This document shows, in pieces, positions 55,360 through 64,000 of a stretch of 64,000 nt of DNA. A program made the position numbers and the translations under genes. Numbering within the stretch: the first letter of the stretch is position 1; every line of letters starts with the position of its first letter. This stretch comes from Halomonas stenophila (GTDB taxonomy: Bacteria; Pseudomonadota; Gammaproteobacteria; Pseudomonadales; Halomonadaceae), in NCBI RefSeq assembly GCF_014192275.1, contig NZ_JACHXR010000005.1:1-64000 (forward strand). Reading direction: 5' to 3'. The notes under the pieces are model-generated. The model was not told the DNA's origin. It searched no databases and saw only the letters and a list, made by a program, of their open reading frames with translations.

Positions 55360-57330
55360 ATGGCCTTCAATCGTCGCGCCCATTTCGAGAACGCCGAGAA
55401 CACGCCCAGCAACCCCGAGGTTCACTCGCCCATCGGCGAGATCATCGAGCGTCGCTTCTCGCGTCGCGGTTTTCTCAAGGGCGCCGGGTCGGCCGGCCTG
55501 GGCGCGGCGGCCATCGGTGCCATGAACCCGCTGGCCGCCGCCATCGCCGCCGAGGGGGGCAACCTCGACCGCTTCGCCTTCGACGAGATCCCCCATGGTG
55601 TCGATACCAGCCACCATGTGGCCCCCGGCCATGATGCCGAGGTGCTGATCCGCTGGGGCGACCCGCTGTTCGCCGATGCGCCGGCCTTCGACCCGCACAA
55701 CCAGCACGCCGATGCCCAGGAACGCCAGTTCGGCTACAACAACGACTATGTCGGCTTCGTGCCCCTGGAAGGCCGCCTGGATCGCGGCCTGCTGGTGGTC
55801 AACCATGAGTTCACCAACGAGGAGCTGATGTTCCCCGGACTGCCCGGTCCCCAGGACGAGCACGACTTCAGCGGTATCACCGCCGAGATGACCGAGATCG
55901 AGAAGGCGGCGCATGGCCTCTCGGTGGTCGAGATTCGCCGCGAGAACGGTCGCTGGGGCTATGTGCAGGACAGCCGCTACAACCGCCGCATCACCCCGCG
56001 CAGCACCGAGATCGCCATCGGCGGGCCGGTGGCCGGCCATGCCCGGGTGCGCACCGACGTCGACCCGGAGGGCCGTCGCGTGATCGGCACCCTGAACAAC
56101 TGCGCCGGCGGCATGACGCCCTGGGGGACCATCCTCACCTGCGAGGAGAACTTCCACGGCTACTTCCTGGGGGACGCGACCCATCACCCGGAGAAGGACA
56201 AGCTGGCGCGCTACGGGGTGCCGGGGGCGTCCTACAGCTGGGGCCGCCACGATGCCCGCTTCGATATTACCCGGGAGCCCAACGAGCCCAACCGCTTCGG
56301 CTGGGTGGTGGAGATCGACCCGCTCGACCCCACCTCCACGCCGGTCAAGCGCACCGCCCTGGGCCGCATCAAGCACGAGGGGGCGGCGACGCTGATCGCC
56401 GAGGACGGCCGTTTGGTGGTCTACATGGGCGACGACCAGCGCTTCGACTATGTCTACAAGTTCGTCAGCCGCGACGCGGTCAACACCGCGGACCCGGCCG
56501 CCAACCGCGACCTGCTCGATGACGGTACCCTCTACGCGGCCCGCTTCGATGCCGGGGGCCGCGTGACCTGGCTGCCCCTGGTCCACGGAGAGGGGCCGCT
56601 GACCGCCGAGAACGGCTTCGCCAGTCAGGCCGATGTGTTGATCGATACCCGCCTGGCGGCCGATGCCCTGGGCGCCACCCCCATGGACCGGCCGGAGGAC
56701 ATCGGCGCCAACCCCGTCACCGGCGGTGTCTACGTGATGCTCACCAACAACCACAAGCGCGGCGAGGACCGGGTCGATGCGGCCAACCCGCGAGCCGAGA
56801 ACCTCTTCGGCCACGTGCTGGAGATCATCACCGAGGGCCGTCACACCGCCACCGAGAACCGCTGGGATATCCTGGTGCGCTGCGGGGACCCGTCCCGGGG
56901 CGAGGTCGGCACGATGTGGAACCCGGCGACCAGCGAGAACGGCTGGTTCGCCTCGCCGGACAACTGCGTGGTGGATGCCCGGGGCCGCCTGTGGGTGACC
57001 ACCGACCAGGGCGACAAGTGGCCCAAGTCGGGCACCGCCGATGGCGTCTGGGCGCTGGAAACCGAGGGCGAGCGGCGCGGGACCGGCAAGATGTTCTTCC
57101 GGGTGCCGATCGGGGCCGAGATGTGCGGTCCCTGCTTCACTCCCGACGATACCGCCCTGTTCGTGGCGGTGCAGCACCCCGCCGCCGACGGCGCCGAGGC
57201 CTTCCCGGGGCACGCGGGGCGCTCCAGCTTCGAGACGCCGGCGACCCGCTGGCCGGACTTCGAGGAGGGGGTGCCGCCGCGGCCCTCGGTGGTGGCGATT
57301 ACCCGTCACGGCGGCGGCACCGTCGGCTGA
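55360..57330 (+). CDS. phoX: PhoX-family alkaline phosphatase
   Basis: A 656-residue PhoX (DUF839) phosphatase, a calcium/iron-dependent enzyme that releases phosphate from organic esters outside the cytoplasm. A twin-arginine export signal is visible near residue 35: RRFSRRGFLKGAG followed by a hydrophobic stretch (LGAAAIGAMNPLAAAIAA). The core contains LLVVNHEFTNEELMFPG, NNCAGGMTPWGTILTCEENFHGYF, RIKHEGAATLIAEDGR and the C-terminal GPCFTPDDTALFVAVQHPAADG. The ATG at 55360 has AGGAAAG 8 nt upstream; 18 upstream codons in frame are not used. I could not find a convincing Pho box in the leader, so PhoB control is plausible but unsupported. Confidence 0.93.
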   Translation: MAFNRRAHFENAENTPSNPEVHSPIGEIIERRFSRRGFLKGAGSAGLGAAAIGAMNPLAAAIAAEGGNLDRFAFDEIPHGVDTSHHVAPGHDAEVLIRWGDPLFADAPAFDPHNQHADAQERQFGYNNDYVGFVPLEGRLDRGLLVVNHEFTNEELMFPGLPGPQDEHDFSGITAEMTEIEKAAHGLSVVEIRRENGRWGYVQDSRYNRRITPRSTEIAIGGPVAGHARVRTDVDPEGRRVIGTLNNCAGGMTPWGTILTCEENFHGYFLGDATHHPEKDKLARYGVPGASYSWGRHDARFDITREPNEPNRFGWVVEIDPLDPTSTPVKRTALGRIKHEGAATLIAEDGRLVVYMGDDQRFDYVYKFVSRDAVNTADPAANRDLLDDGTLYAARFDAGGRVTWLPLVHGEGPLTAENGFASQADVLIDTRLAADALGATPMDRPEDIGANPVTGGVYVMLTNNHKRGEDRVDAANPRAENLFGHVLEIITEGRHTATENRWDILVRCGDPSRGEVGTMWNPATSENGWFASPDNCVVDARGRLWVTTDQGDKWPKSGTADGVWALETEGERRGTGKMFFRVPIGAEMCGPCFTPDDTALFVAVQHPAADGAEAFPGHAGRSSFETPATRWPDFEEGVPPRPSVVAITRHGGGTVG

Positions 57331-57359
57331 TCGTGACGTTTCCTTCCTGGGGGATCGCT

Positions 57360-57381
57360 CGGGCGGCCTGCGGGCCGCCCG
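57360..57381 (+). terminator. Hairpin terminator after phoX
   Basis: CGGGCGGCC-TGCG-GGCCGCCCG is a perfect 9-bp stem with a 4-nt loop, 29 nt after the phoX stop. Only a weak CTTGCGTT follows, so termination may need Rho. Confidence 0.6.
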
Positions 57382-57447
57382 CTTGCGTTGGCGGGGCATC
57401 CCCGACCGGGCTGCTATGCTGGCGGCAACGACACAGGGAGGATGACG

Positions 57448-58194
57448 GTGACAGGGTTGGTCTACTGGCTGGACATGGCGGGCGTGATCGTCTTCGCCCT
57501 CTCGGGCGTGATACTCGCCTGCCGTTCGCGGATGGATCCCTTCGGCATGCTGGTACTCGCGGCAGTCACCGGCATCGGCGGCGGTACCCTGCGTGACCTG
57601 ATACTCGGCGTGCGACCGGTCTTCTGGGTCACGGATCCGGCCTACCTGTGGGTGATCCTCGCCACCGTGGTGCTGTCGATCCTCGGCTTCCACTACATCC
57701 ATCGCCTGTCACGGGTCTTCCTGCCGGTGGCGGATGCCTTCGGCCTGGCGCTGTTCACCGTGATCGGCACCCACAAGGCGTTGACGCTCGAGACTCCCGG
57801 GGTGGTCGCGGTGCTCATGGGCCTGTTGACCGGGGTGGCCGGCGGCATGGTGCGCGACATCCTGGCCCGTCGGGTGCCCATGGTACTGCGCCAGGAAGTC
57901 TACGCCACCGCCTCCATCGCCGGCGGCGTGACCTTCGTGACCCTCGAGGCACTGGGCAGTCCCTTGGGTGTCTCCATCGTGACCTCGCTCGCCATCACCC
58001 TGGGGCTGCGCCTGGCCGCCATCCACTGGCGGCTCGCCCTGCCGGTGTTTGCCTGGGTCGTGGTGTCGCGTCCGCCAGCCCCCGAGCAGGCGCCGGCGTC
58101 GGGCGAGCCACCCCCCAAGCCCCTTCGCCCCAAGGCCCGCGTGAAACTCATCCCACCGGAACGCTCCCGGCGGCGGAAAGGGAAATCGTCATGA
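57448..58194 (+). CDS. UPF0126/TRIC-like membrane protein (YicG family)
   Basis: A 248-residue inner-membrane protein of the UPF0126 (YicG/TRIC-like cation channel) family, with the internal duplication seen in this family: GVIVFALSGVILACRSRMDPFGMLVLAAVTGIGGGTLRDLIL (first half, two motifs) and FGLALFTVIGTHKALTL...LLTGVAGGMVRDILARRVPMVL (second half). Seven membrane helices are visible, then a Pro/Lys-rich cytosolic tail. The GTG at 57448 has GGAGG with ideal spacing; an ATG at 57442 is almost on top of the Shine-Dalgarno sequence. The stop overlaps the next gene start (ATGA). Confidence 0.87.
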   Translation: MTGLVYWLDMAGVIVFALSGVILACRSRMDPFGMLVLAAVTGIGGGTLRDLILGVRPVFWVTDPAYLWVILATVVLSILGFHYIHRLSRVFLPVADAFGLALFTVIGTHKALTLETPGVVAVLMGLLTGVAGGMVRDILARRVPMVLRQEVYATASIAGGVTFVTLEALGSPLGVSIVTSLAITLGLRLAAIHWRLALPVFAWVVVSRPPAPEQAPASGEPPPKPLRPKARVKLIPPERSRRRKGKSS

Positions 58195-59252
58195 GCCGCG
58201 TCCTGCACCGGCCGTCGCTGCTGTGGCTATGGGTCCTGGCCCTGCTGGTCGGCTGCGCCCTCGAGGGCCGGACGACCGCCTTGCCACCCGCCGATGTGGC
58301 GGCCGAGATCCGCGCGAACTACGAGCAGGCGTTGCCGACGCTGCCGGCCGGCAAGCAGCGCCACTATGCCCAGCGGCTCTATCGGTTGACCGGGGACGAT
58401 CGCTACCTGCCGCTCAATCGGGCCTATGGTCAGCGCCTGCTGACCTCCCTGCGCGAAGAGATCGACGGCCTGGCCGAGTCCGGTCATGCCGCGCGACGCG
58501 CCCGGGAGAAGGTCGCGGACTACCCCACGCGCTCGCTCAAGCAGCAGCGGCGCAAGCGCATGCTCGGCGAGTGGGGGGAGATCGGCTACGCCAAGAGCCT
58601 GGCGTTCCAGCTCACCCAGGCCAGCTACCATGGCCTGCTCGATGCGCAACACCTGCCGGGATATCGCCGGGCGCTCGCCTATCTCGAGGGTGTCGACTTT
58701 CGGCCCTTCCTGACCGATCCCGGCGTGATGGAGATCTATGCCGCCCAGGTGGCCAATCTGGTGTATTACCTCCACCATCTCGGGGTGGCGGATCTGCGTG
58801 AACCGGTGATCGCGGCCTTCCGACGCCACTATCCCCCGGAGCGGGACGGTGCGCTCTCCCGAGCCTCCTTTCGCAACAAGATCTACGGCATGACGCACTT
58901 CGTGATCGCGGCGAGCGACTACTATCAGCGACGGGTGTCGCGGGAGGAGTTCGACTGGATACTGGCATACTTCGCGTCCCGCCTGGACCGCATCCTGGCC
59001 GAGACCAAGGCGGATATCTATACCGAGGTGGGGATCAGCTTCCTGCTGGCGGGCCGGGAGGATGCCCCGGCGGTCCAGCGGCTACGGGAGGCGCTGGTGG
59101 GGGCGTACGATCCCCGGGCGAGGATGGTGCCCTCGGAGAGCGGCGGTACCGACCTGGGCTATGGCGAGCATCGCAACGTGCTGGCGATCATGCTGCTCGG
59201 CTGGCCGGGTCGTTTGCACCCAGGGCCTTCGCTGGAGTTGTCATCTCAGTAG
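58191..59252 (+). CDS. Lipoprotein, possibly DUF3541
   Basis: A 353-residue predicted lipoprotein: LLWLWVLALLVGCALEG has a lipobox (LVGC) near residue 20. The mature part is helical, with KQQRRKRMLGEWGEIGYAKSLAF, ASFRNKIYGMTHFVIAASDYYQR and SRLDRILAETKADIYTEVG; the LDR triplet is reported for the uncharacterised DUF3541 family, but this assignment is tentative. The C-terminal GYGEHRNVLAIMLLGWPGRL may be abbreviated: GC content falls sharply at about 59.22 kb and the stop lies inside the convergent acyltransferase gene (7-nt overlap). It overlaps the upstream gene by 4 nt. Confidence 0.75.
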   Translation: MSRVLHRPSLLWLWVLALLVGCALEGRTTALPPADVAAEIRANYEQALPTLPAGKQRHYAQRLYRLTGDDRYLPLNRAYGQRLLTSLREEIDGLAESGHAARRAREKVADYPTRSLKQQRRKRMLGEWGEIGYAKSLAFQLTQASYHGLLDAQHLPGYRRALAYLEGVDFRPFLTDPGVMEIYAAQVANLVYYLHHLGVADLREPVIAAFRRHYPPERDGALSRASFRNKIYGMTHFVIAASDYYQRRVSREEFDWILAYFASRLDRILAETKADIYTEVGISFLLAGREDAPAVQRLREALVGAYDPRARMVPSESGGTDLGYGEHRNVLAIMLLGWPGRLHPGPSLELSSQ

Positions 59253-60064
59253 GTTGACTCGGCGGCAACGTTGGGTAATGCACCCTCGATTTGGGGCGCC
59301 AAGGTGGCCTTGATGTGCTGATATAGGGGCATCAGCTCTGCGTGCATATCCTTTTCGACCTGCCTCTGGTCGATGTAGAAGGCACTCCGCTTGCCATGGA
59401 ATTCGATGGTTTCGCCGACCTTGGTGAAATAAAATCCAGACATCTTGAGAAGGCGAGGAAGCCTTGGATCCATCATGGCGAAGGCGTGGGGGCGTTTCGA
59501 GAGCCCGAGAAGGGCATAGGTCGCCAGGAAAAGGCCAATCACAATCAGCGGAAAGGTTTCGCGCTCGGCTTCCGTAAAGGCATGGTTGGTGAGGACAATG
59601 CTTGCAATCTCCTCTCGTGTTGAGCGTTTCCGGAAGAGAGGGGAAATGGCAAGTCTCGATATCTCGCAGATAGACCTTTGACAGAATCTTGAGGGATGTA
59701 GCGTCTCATGGTTAAGGCTATTGCCACCATATTCCTGTAATGGCAATGTCTGGCCCCCCCCTTCTTCGCGGGATTTCGGTAGCACGAGCCTTACACAACC
59801 CGCTGCCAGCCCACTTTTTCGATGTTCCACCAGACACTGGATGGCGTGAGCATCATGTGCGTCATGCTCTTGATGGTGCGATGGATTTTCCGGATGCTCA
59901 TAGCCCAGTTCCGCACAGTAGACGTCGTACCTGAGCCGGAATACGCGCTTACGGGTGGCATCATCCTGGGCAAGCTTGAAGGTGAACTCGTTACGAAACC
60001 TCTCGAGCAGCCGATTAGATGTCTGCTGTTTGCGTTCCCTATCAGCCGGCTCTCTATATGTCAT
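59246..60064 (-). CDS. PEP-CTERM/exosortase-associated acyltransferase (orphan)
   Basis: A 272-residue protein of the GNAT-like N-acyl amino acid synthase group named PEP-CTERM/exosortase system-associated acyltransferase. Visible pattern: FRLRYDVYCAELGYEHPEN near the N-terminus, AAGCVRLVLPKSRE, CEISRLAISPLFRKR and LLKMSGFYFTKVGETIEFHGKR. GC content is about 50%, far below its neighbours. No exosortase, PEP-CTERM protein or polysaccharide gene is in the window, so it appears as an orphan, next to a cyclic-di-GMP gene. AAGGA lies 9 nt before the ATG. Horizontal acquisition is likely. Confidence 0.8.
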   Translation of the reverse strand: MTYREPADRERKQQTSNRLLERFRNEFTFKLAQDDATRKRVFRLRYDVYCAELGYEHPENPSHHQEHDAHDAHAIQCLVEHRKSGLAAGCVRLVLPKSREEGGGQTLPLQEYGGNSLNHETLHPSRFCQRSICEISRLAISPLFRKRSTREEIASIVLTNHAFTEAERETFPLIVIGLFLATYALLGLSKRPHAFAMMDPRLPRLLKMSGFYFTKVGETIEFHGKRSAFYIDQRQVEKDMHAELMPLYQHIKATLAPQIEGALPNVAAESTY

Positions 60065-60131
60065 GATCTAGTTTCCTTGAGACATTTTTGTTCGGTTTTC
60101 GCATTCCGAGGGTCTTGATAGGTACGAAGTT

Positions 60132-62960
60132 TCAAGTTGCATTTTCAAAGATTGTTTTCAGCAGCCTGGGCCTTCCCAGGTGGAATCCTTGCCCATACAC
60201 GATGCCATAGGAACGTAATATGGGGAGCAAGGACTCGTCATCAACAAATTCGGCGATGGCCTGCTTGCCGAATCCGGCGGCAATATCCGCGATGGCGCGT
60301 ACGATGACACGGCTATCGGGACTGAGGGTCAGGCTGCGGATGAAGGAGCCGTCGATCTTGATGTAATCCACGGGCAACTGGCCCAGGTAGTGGAAGCTGC
60401 TGAAGCCCACGCCGAAGTCGTCCAGGGCGGTGCGGCACCCCAGGCTCCGAATGGCCTGGAGCACGCCGCGTGCGGTCGAGAAATCGGTGACGGCGGCCGT
60501 CTCGGTGATCTCCAGGATCAGGTGATGGGGGTCGGCGCCACTGCTGGCCAGTTCCTCGGCGAGGAAGGACTCGAGCCCCCTGTCATGGAGGGAATGGCCC
60601 GAGAGGTTCACCGCCAGGCTGACCCCCTGCTCCTGCAGTTGTCGCAGGGCCTTCAGGCTATGGTGCAGGACCCAGCGGTCGAGTTGGACGATCATCCCGT
60701 TGCGCTCGGCGACGGGAATGAAGTTGGCGGGGGATACCAGCCGGCCATCGGCCTCGCGCATCCGGATCAGCACCTCGTAGTGCTTCACGTCGCGATCCTC
60801 GAGCCGCACGATGGGCTGCACCATCAGCGCGAAGCCGTCATCCTGCAGGGCCTTGCGCAGACGCTCGACCCAGTAGACCCGCTCCTGCAGCTCGTCCTTG
60901 GCGCTCTCCAGGGTGGAGAGCAGGTGCCAGCGTTGAAGGCCACTTTCCTTGGCCTTGTACATGGCGACGTCGGCACTGGCCATCAGGTCGGCGGGAGTCT
61001 CGCCGTGAGTCGGGAACTGGACGATGCCGATGCTGGCCACGGCCCGGTGGCGGCGACCTCCGGCGGAGAAGCTGATGCTTTCCAGTAGCTGGTTGCAATG
61101 TTGGGCGATGGCGATGGCCTGGTCGGCATCGGCCTCTTCCAGCAGCAGGGCGAACTCGTCACCGCCGAGCCTGGCGAGGGTGCCGCGGTGACCCAGGTTG
61201 AGCCGTAGCGTCTCCGCCACGTCGCGCAGCAGACGGTCGCCGGCATGATGGCCGCTGAGCTCGTTGACCTCCTTGAACTGGTCCAGGTCCAGCAGCAGTA
61301 TGGCGCCCGTGTGGCCTTGCTGCAGTGCCAGCTGGAGGGCTTCCTGGAAGTAGCGACGGTTGTAGAGCGAGGTCAGGGGATCGCGCTCGGCCAGCCAGGT
61401 CAGGCGCCCTTCGGCGGCCTTGCGCTCGGTGATATCCAGGCCCACGGAGATGCGAGCCATGCTGGCATCGTTGCCGGTCGGCAGGGGGGCGTGGTACCAG
61501 ACGATGGTATGGACCTGGCCGTCCGGTGTCAGCAGGGTGCGTTCCTCTTGCTGCGATGCCTCGGTCGACGCCACGGGCGAATGGCCGGGCGCGTCGAAGA
61601 TATCATCGAAATGGCGACCGATCAGCACGTCTTCGTCGATATCGAGCATGGAAAGGGTGTAGGCGTTGATCAGGCTGATACGGCCCACGCCATCCTGGGC
61701 GATGATGAAGACGCGAGCGGTATCGAGCAGGCTGCCGACGAAATCCCGCTCCCGGGCCAGCTCATCGACGCGCTCGGCCAGTTGCTCGCCCCTTGCCTGG
61801 ACTTCCCCCTCGAGCAGCTCCAACTGCCGCGACAGCTCCAGGGTGGTGCCCTCGAGGATGTCGATCTCGTCCGGCAGCCGGCGAGTCTTGCCGGGAATGG
61901 CCTCTCTGGCCTCGGCGAAGCCGCCTCGGGCGAGGGCGGGGAGAACGCTGGCGATTCGACGCAGGCGCGACATGGGGCCCAGCAGGATGATCAGCAGCAG
62001 CAGCTCGGCTGCCAGCCAGCCCGCCACGCCGGCGTACAGCAGGGTTCGGGTGTCGTGGTTGATGGCCTGGATCTGGTCGGTGATATCGGAGACCAGCAGG
62101 AAATAGCCGGTACTGCGCCTGTCCTTATCCTCCTCCATTCGCGACGCCGATAGCTCCAGGTGGCGTCCCTGGTGCTGCAGGTAGAAGGGTGAATCGGTCA
62201 GCCCGGACAGGCTGGTCGTTGCCGAGGCCTGCCGCAGCAAGGGCAGACTTTCTTCCTGTTCGGTCAACGCCATCAACTGACCGTTCCAGTCGTCCAGGCG
62301 GCGCTCCTGGGGCAAGCCCCTGTCTTCCATGGGGCCCGTCACCAACAGGGCCACTTCTCCACCCGAGACCGTCTTTGCCTGGCGGGTGACATCGGCCAGT
62401 GAGCGCGACAGGATGACCAGCCCCACGCTCTGCCCCTCCACCAGCACCGGAACCGCGGCATACTGCCGGCAGTCGACGGAGCAGCGCAGCGTCGTCAGTG
62501 GCATCTCGGTGCTCATCACGCGATTCACCCAGGCCTGTACGGGACGCTGGTTGCTGACCAGGTCCTCGCCCCAGTTCCCCATCGCTCTTCCCCGGCGATT
62601 GAAGACCATGATCTCCTCCACCCCGGAATCGAGCTGCAAGGTCGGCCACTGGGGCCTCAGGGCGGCCAGGATGTCCTCGTTATCGCCGGACTGCAGCGAG
62701 GGGCCGAGTCGTGGAGAGGCCGCTGCCAGGCTGGCCAGCTGACGCAGGTTCTCCTCGGATCGCCGCAGCGCCAGCTGGATCTCACGTTGTTGGCGGGCAT
62801 GGTGCTGCATCCGGCCTTCCTGGAACTGGCGGGTCAGGTTCTGGTGACCCAGCCAGGTGAACAGCGTGACCAGTACGAGCAGCAGGAGGCTGCTGAGCGC
62901 GATGACGCGCCAGGTCAGGCTCAGGCGGTGGCGGTTGGTGGAGAATGGCGTGGCGTTCAT
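60132..62960 (-). CDS. Membrane GGDEF/EAL cyclic-di-GMP protein
   Basis: A 942-residue inner-membrane sensor. Domain order: a helix (VIALSSLLLLVLVTLFTWLG), a periplasmic sensor of about 290 residues with a Cys pair (RCSVDCRQY), a second helix (AAELLLLIILLGPM), a coiled stretch, a PAS domain (TARVFIIAQDGVGRISLINA), GGDEF and EAL. The cyclase motif is intact (RLGGDEFALL, near residue 600). The phosphodiesterase motif reads EVL (HYEVLIRMR, near residue 728) instead of EAL, but the metal residues look kept (VNLSGHSL, EITETAAV, LDDFGVGFSS, IKIDGSFI), so it may be active. The ATG at 62960 is chosen from topology. It lies 44 nt after the barrel gene. Confidence 0.93.
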   Translation of the reverse strand: MNATPFSTNRHRLSLTWRVIALSSLLLLVLVTLFTWLGHQNLTRQFQEGRMQHHARQQREIQLALRRSEENLRQLASLAAASPRLGPSLQSGDNEDILAALRPQWPTLQLDSGVEEIMVFNRRGRAMGNWGEDLVSNQRPVQAWVNRVMSTEMPLTTLRCSVDCRQYAAVPVLVEGQSVGLVILSRSLADVTRQAKTVSGGEVALLVTGPMEDRGLPQERRLDDWNGQLMALTEQEESLPLLRQASATTSLSGLTDSPFYLQHQGRHLELSASRMEEDKDRRSTGYFLLVSDITDQIQAINHDTRTLLYAGVAGWLAAELLLLIILLGPMSRLRRIASVLPALARGGFAEAREAIPGKTRRLPDEIDILEGTTLELSRQLELLEGEVQARGEQLAERVDELARERDFVGSLLDTARVFIIAQDGVGRISLINAYTLSMLDIDEDVLIGRHFDDIFDAPGHSPVASTEASQQEERTLLTPDGQVHTIVWYHAPLPTGNDASMARISVGLDITERKAAEGRLTWLAERDPLTSLYNRRYFQEALQLALQQGHTGAILLLDLDQFKEVNELSGHHAGDRLLRDVAETLRLNLGHRGTLARLGGDEFALLLEEADADQAIAIAQHCNQLLESISFSAGGRRHRAVASIGIVQFPTHGETPADLMASADVAMYKAKESGLQRWHLLSTLESAKDELQERVYWVERLRKALQDDGFALMVQPIVRLEDRDVKHYEVLIRMREADGRLVSPANFIPVAERNGMIVQLDRWVLHHSLKALRQLQEQGVSLAVNLSGHSLHDRGLESFLAEELASSGADPHHLILEITETAAVTDFSTARGVLQAIRSLGCRTALDDFGVGFSSFHYLGQLPVDYIKIDGSFIRSLTLSPDSRVIVRAIADIAAGFGKQAIAEFVDDESLLPILRSYGIVYGQGFHLGRPRLLKTIFENAT

Positions 62961-63004
62961 CTCTCCGGTTCCCTGTCTCGTCGGGTGTCGTGGCGGAGAG
63001 AGCG

Positions 63005-64000
63005 TCAGAAACGCAGCGATAGCTGGAACAGCAGCATGTTCCAGTATCGACTCGTCTCGGCAGGGTCCGGGTTGTCCTGGGCCGGTAGCCAACCGGTGCC
63101 ATCGACATGATGGTACTCCCCGGAGAGCAACAACCTTGGGTGGGGGGTCCACTGAAGGCCGAAGGTCATGTCCTTGGCAAACTGTGAGTGAGCCGGCCCG
63201 GCCCCTGCGGCTTCGAAGGCCTTGCCTGAACGATCATCGCGGTTGCTGATCAGGCTGTCGTAACGTACTAGCCACTGCCAGTCATCAAGGAAGCGTCGTG
63301 TGTACTGGATATACCAGCTCTCCCCCGTCGCGTCGAAATTGAAGCGTGGATCATTGAAATTCTCCAGTCCCGACTCACGCAGGGCATATTCTGTCGTCAG
63401 GCTCCAATACTCGGCGTTGTACTGGAGCGACAGGATCCAGGGGTTGAAGTAAAAATCGCCATCGCTCAAGCCCGGGGTGTGCGATTCAAACGAAGCGCCC
63501 ACCCGGGCGGTTCCCAAGGCGGCAACGACGCGCCCCCCGTCGTGTTCGTAGCGGACCTGTCCGATGGCCGAGGTATCCGGCTCGAGATCGCCGGGGATCC
63601 GGTCGAGGCGCAGGGTGCGGCGCAGGTCGTCGCCGGCCTGGACGCGTCCCACGCCGGCCTGGAAGCGCAGCGTGCCCTGGGACAGGCGTTCCTCGTAGTA
63701 GCTCAGGACCCCATCGGCCGACAGCGCCAGCGACCGGGTACGGTCGAAATAGATCGACTGCGGCAGCAGGATGCTCGGGCGCGTGAAGGCCACGTCCCGA
63801 GTCTGGTTATAGAAGCCGAACGGGTTCTTGAAGCGGCCGACCTGGATCCCGAAGTTGCGCTGCTGGTTCGACTGGATCTGATAGTCGATCAGGCCATAGT
63901 CGAGCTCGGGGCTGGCCTCGCTGCCATCCCCACCGGCCCGCCGGCTGAGCACCTGGGCCGCAATCAGCACGTCTTCGTGGGGACGCAGTGACACGTTGGC
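63005..64000 (-). CDS. Outer-membrane beta-barrel protein, partial
   Basis: C-terminal 331 or so residues of an outer-membrane protein whose N-terminus and signal peptide lie beyond the window end. Alternating polar/aromatic strands run throughout (NFGIQVGRFKNPFGFYNQT, YWSLTTEYALRES, SWYIQYTRRFLDDWQWLVRYD, LLLSGEYHHVDGTGW) and the protein ends in a C-terminal Phe (LFQLSLRF), the usual signal for the BAM machinery. Similar phosphate-porin-like or uncharacterised barrels are often next to GGDEF/EAL genes. It is 44 nt upstream of the cyclic-di-GMP gene in the same orientation and is probably co-transcribed. The substrate is unknown. Confidence 0.8.
   Translation of the reverse strand, partial: ANVSLRPHEDVLIAAQVLSRRAGGDGSEASPELDYGLIDYQIQSNQQRNFGIQVGRFKNPFGFYNQTRDVAFTRPSILLPQSIYFDRTRSLALSADGVLSYYEERLSQGTLRFQAGVGRVQAGDDLRRTLRLDRIPGDLEPDTSAIGQVRYEHDGGRVVAALGTARVGASFESHTPGLSDGDFYFNPWILSLQYNAEYWSLTTEYALRESGLENFNDPRFNFDATGESWYIQYTRRFLDDWQWLVRYDSLISNRDDRSGKAFEAAGAGPAHSQFAKDMTFGLQWTPHPRLLLSGEYHHVDGTGWLPAQDNPDPAETSRYWNMLLFQLSLRF

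Noticed and set aside
55243..57702. 819-codon open frame antisense to phoX
   Set aside because: It is the mirror of a high-GC gene with clear PhoX motifs; its translation is low-complexity His/Gly/Arg-rich and has no domain.

Overview
The window is high-GC (most genes look about 65-70% GC), densely coded gammaproteobacterial DNA. The combination of a two-gene arginine succinyltransferase (aruF/aruG), a GH13 alpha-glucosidase resembling the Halomonas HaG enzyme, FabV, a PhoX phosphatase and a type II lumazine synthase points to Halomonadaceae (Halomonas or a close relative). This is inferred from gene content only; no rRNA or tRNA gene was seen.

Layout: 0.1-2.4 kb is a lower-GC end with an unrecognised protein, a class V aminotransferase and a broken small membrane ORF. 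2.5-14.7 kb is housekeeping: a secreted protein, STAS-like and cupin proteins, a copper chaperone, AidB-type acyl-CoA dehydrogenase, tryptophan 2,3-dioxygenase, a translationally coupled Nudix-MoxR-DUF58-transglutaminase operon, glutathione peroxidase and FabV. 14.8-22.8 kb is arginine catabolism: a GlxA/ArgR-like AraC regulator, a methyltransferase and astC-aruF-aruG-astD-astB, with astE absent. 23-25 kb holds DUF808 and ZapE.

25.1-53.5 kb is the most interesting part. The outer pieces form a maltose/maltodextrin regulon: an alpha-amylase gene reduced to its two ends by an internal deletion, malEFG on the plus strand, and malK, alpha-glucosidase and malT on the minus strand. MalT-box matches lie before malE and beside malT. 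Between the two convergent halves sits an 18 kb tetritol (probably erythritol) catabolic island: an EryH-like triose isomerase paralogue, a hydroxypyruvate isomerase-like protein, an EryD-like SorC regulator, an EryA-like kinase, an EryB/GlpD-like dehydrogenase, a DUF2291 protein, an RbsABC-type importer, an FMN-riboswitch-controlled type II lumazine synthase, transketolase, transaldolase, an RpiB/EryI-like isomerase, a polyol permease of the MFS and a second SorC regulator. Read together, the polyol is imported, phosphorylated, oxidised to a tetrulose phosphate, isomerised to D-erythrose 4-phosphate and passed into the pentose phosphate pathway by the cluster's own transketolase and transaldolase.

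53.6-64 kb contains an SPFH/NfeD pair, PhoX, a UPF0126 channel-like protein, a lipoprotein whose 3' end abuts a low-GC orphan acyltransferase of the PEP-CTERM/exosortase-associated type, a membrane GGDEF/EAL protein and the C-terminal part of an outer-membrane barrel cut by the window end.
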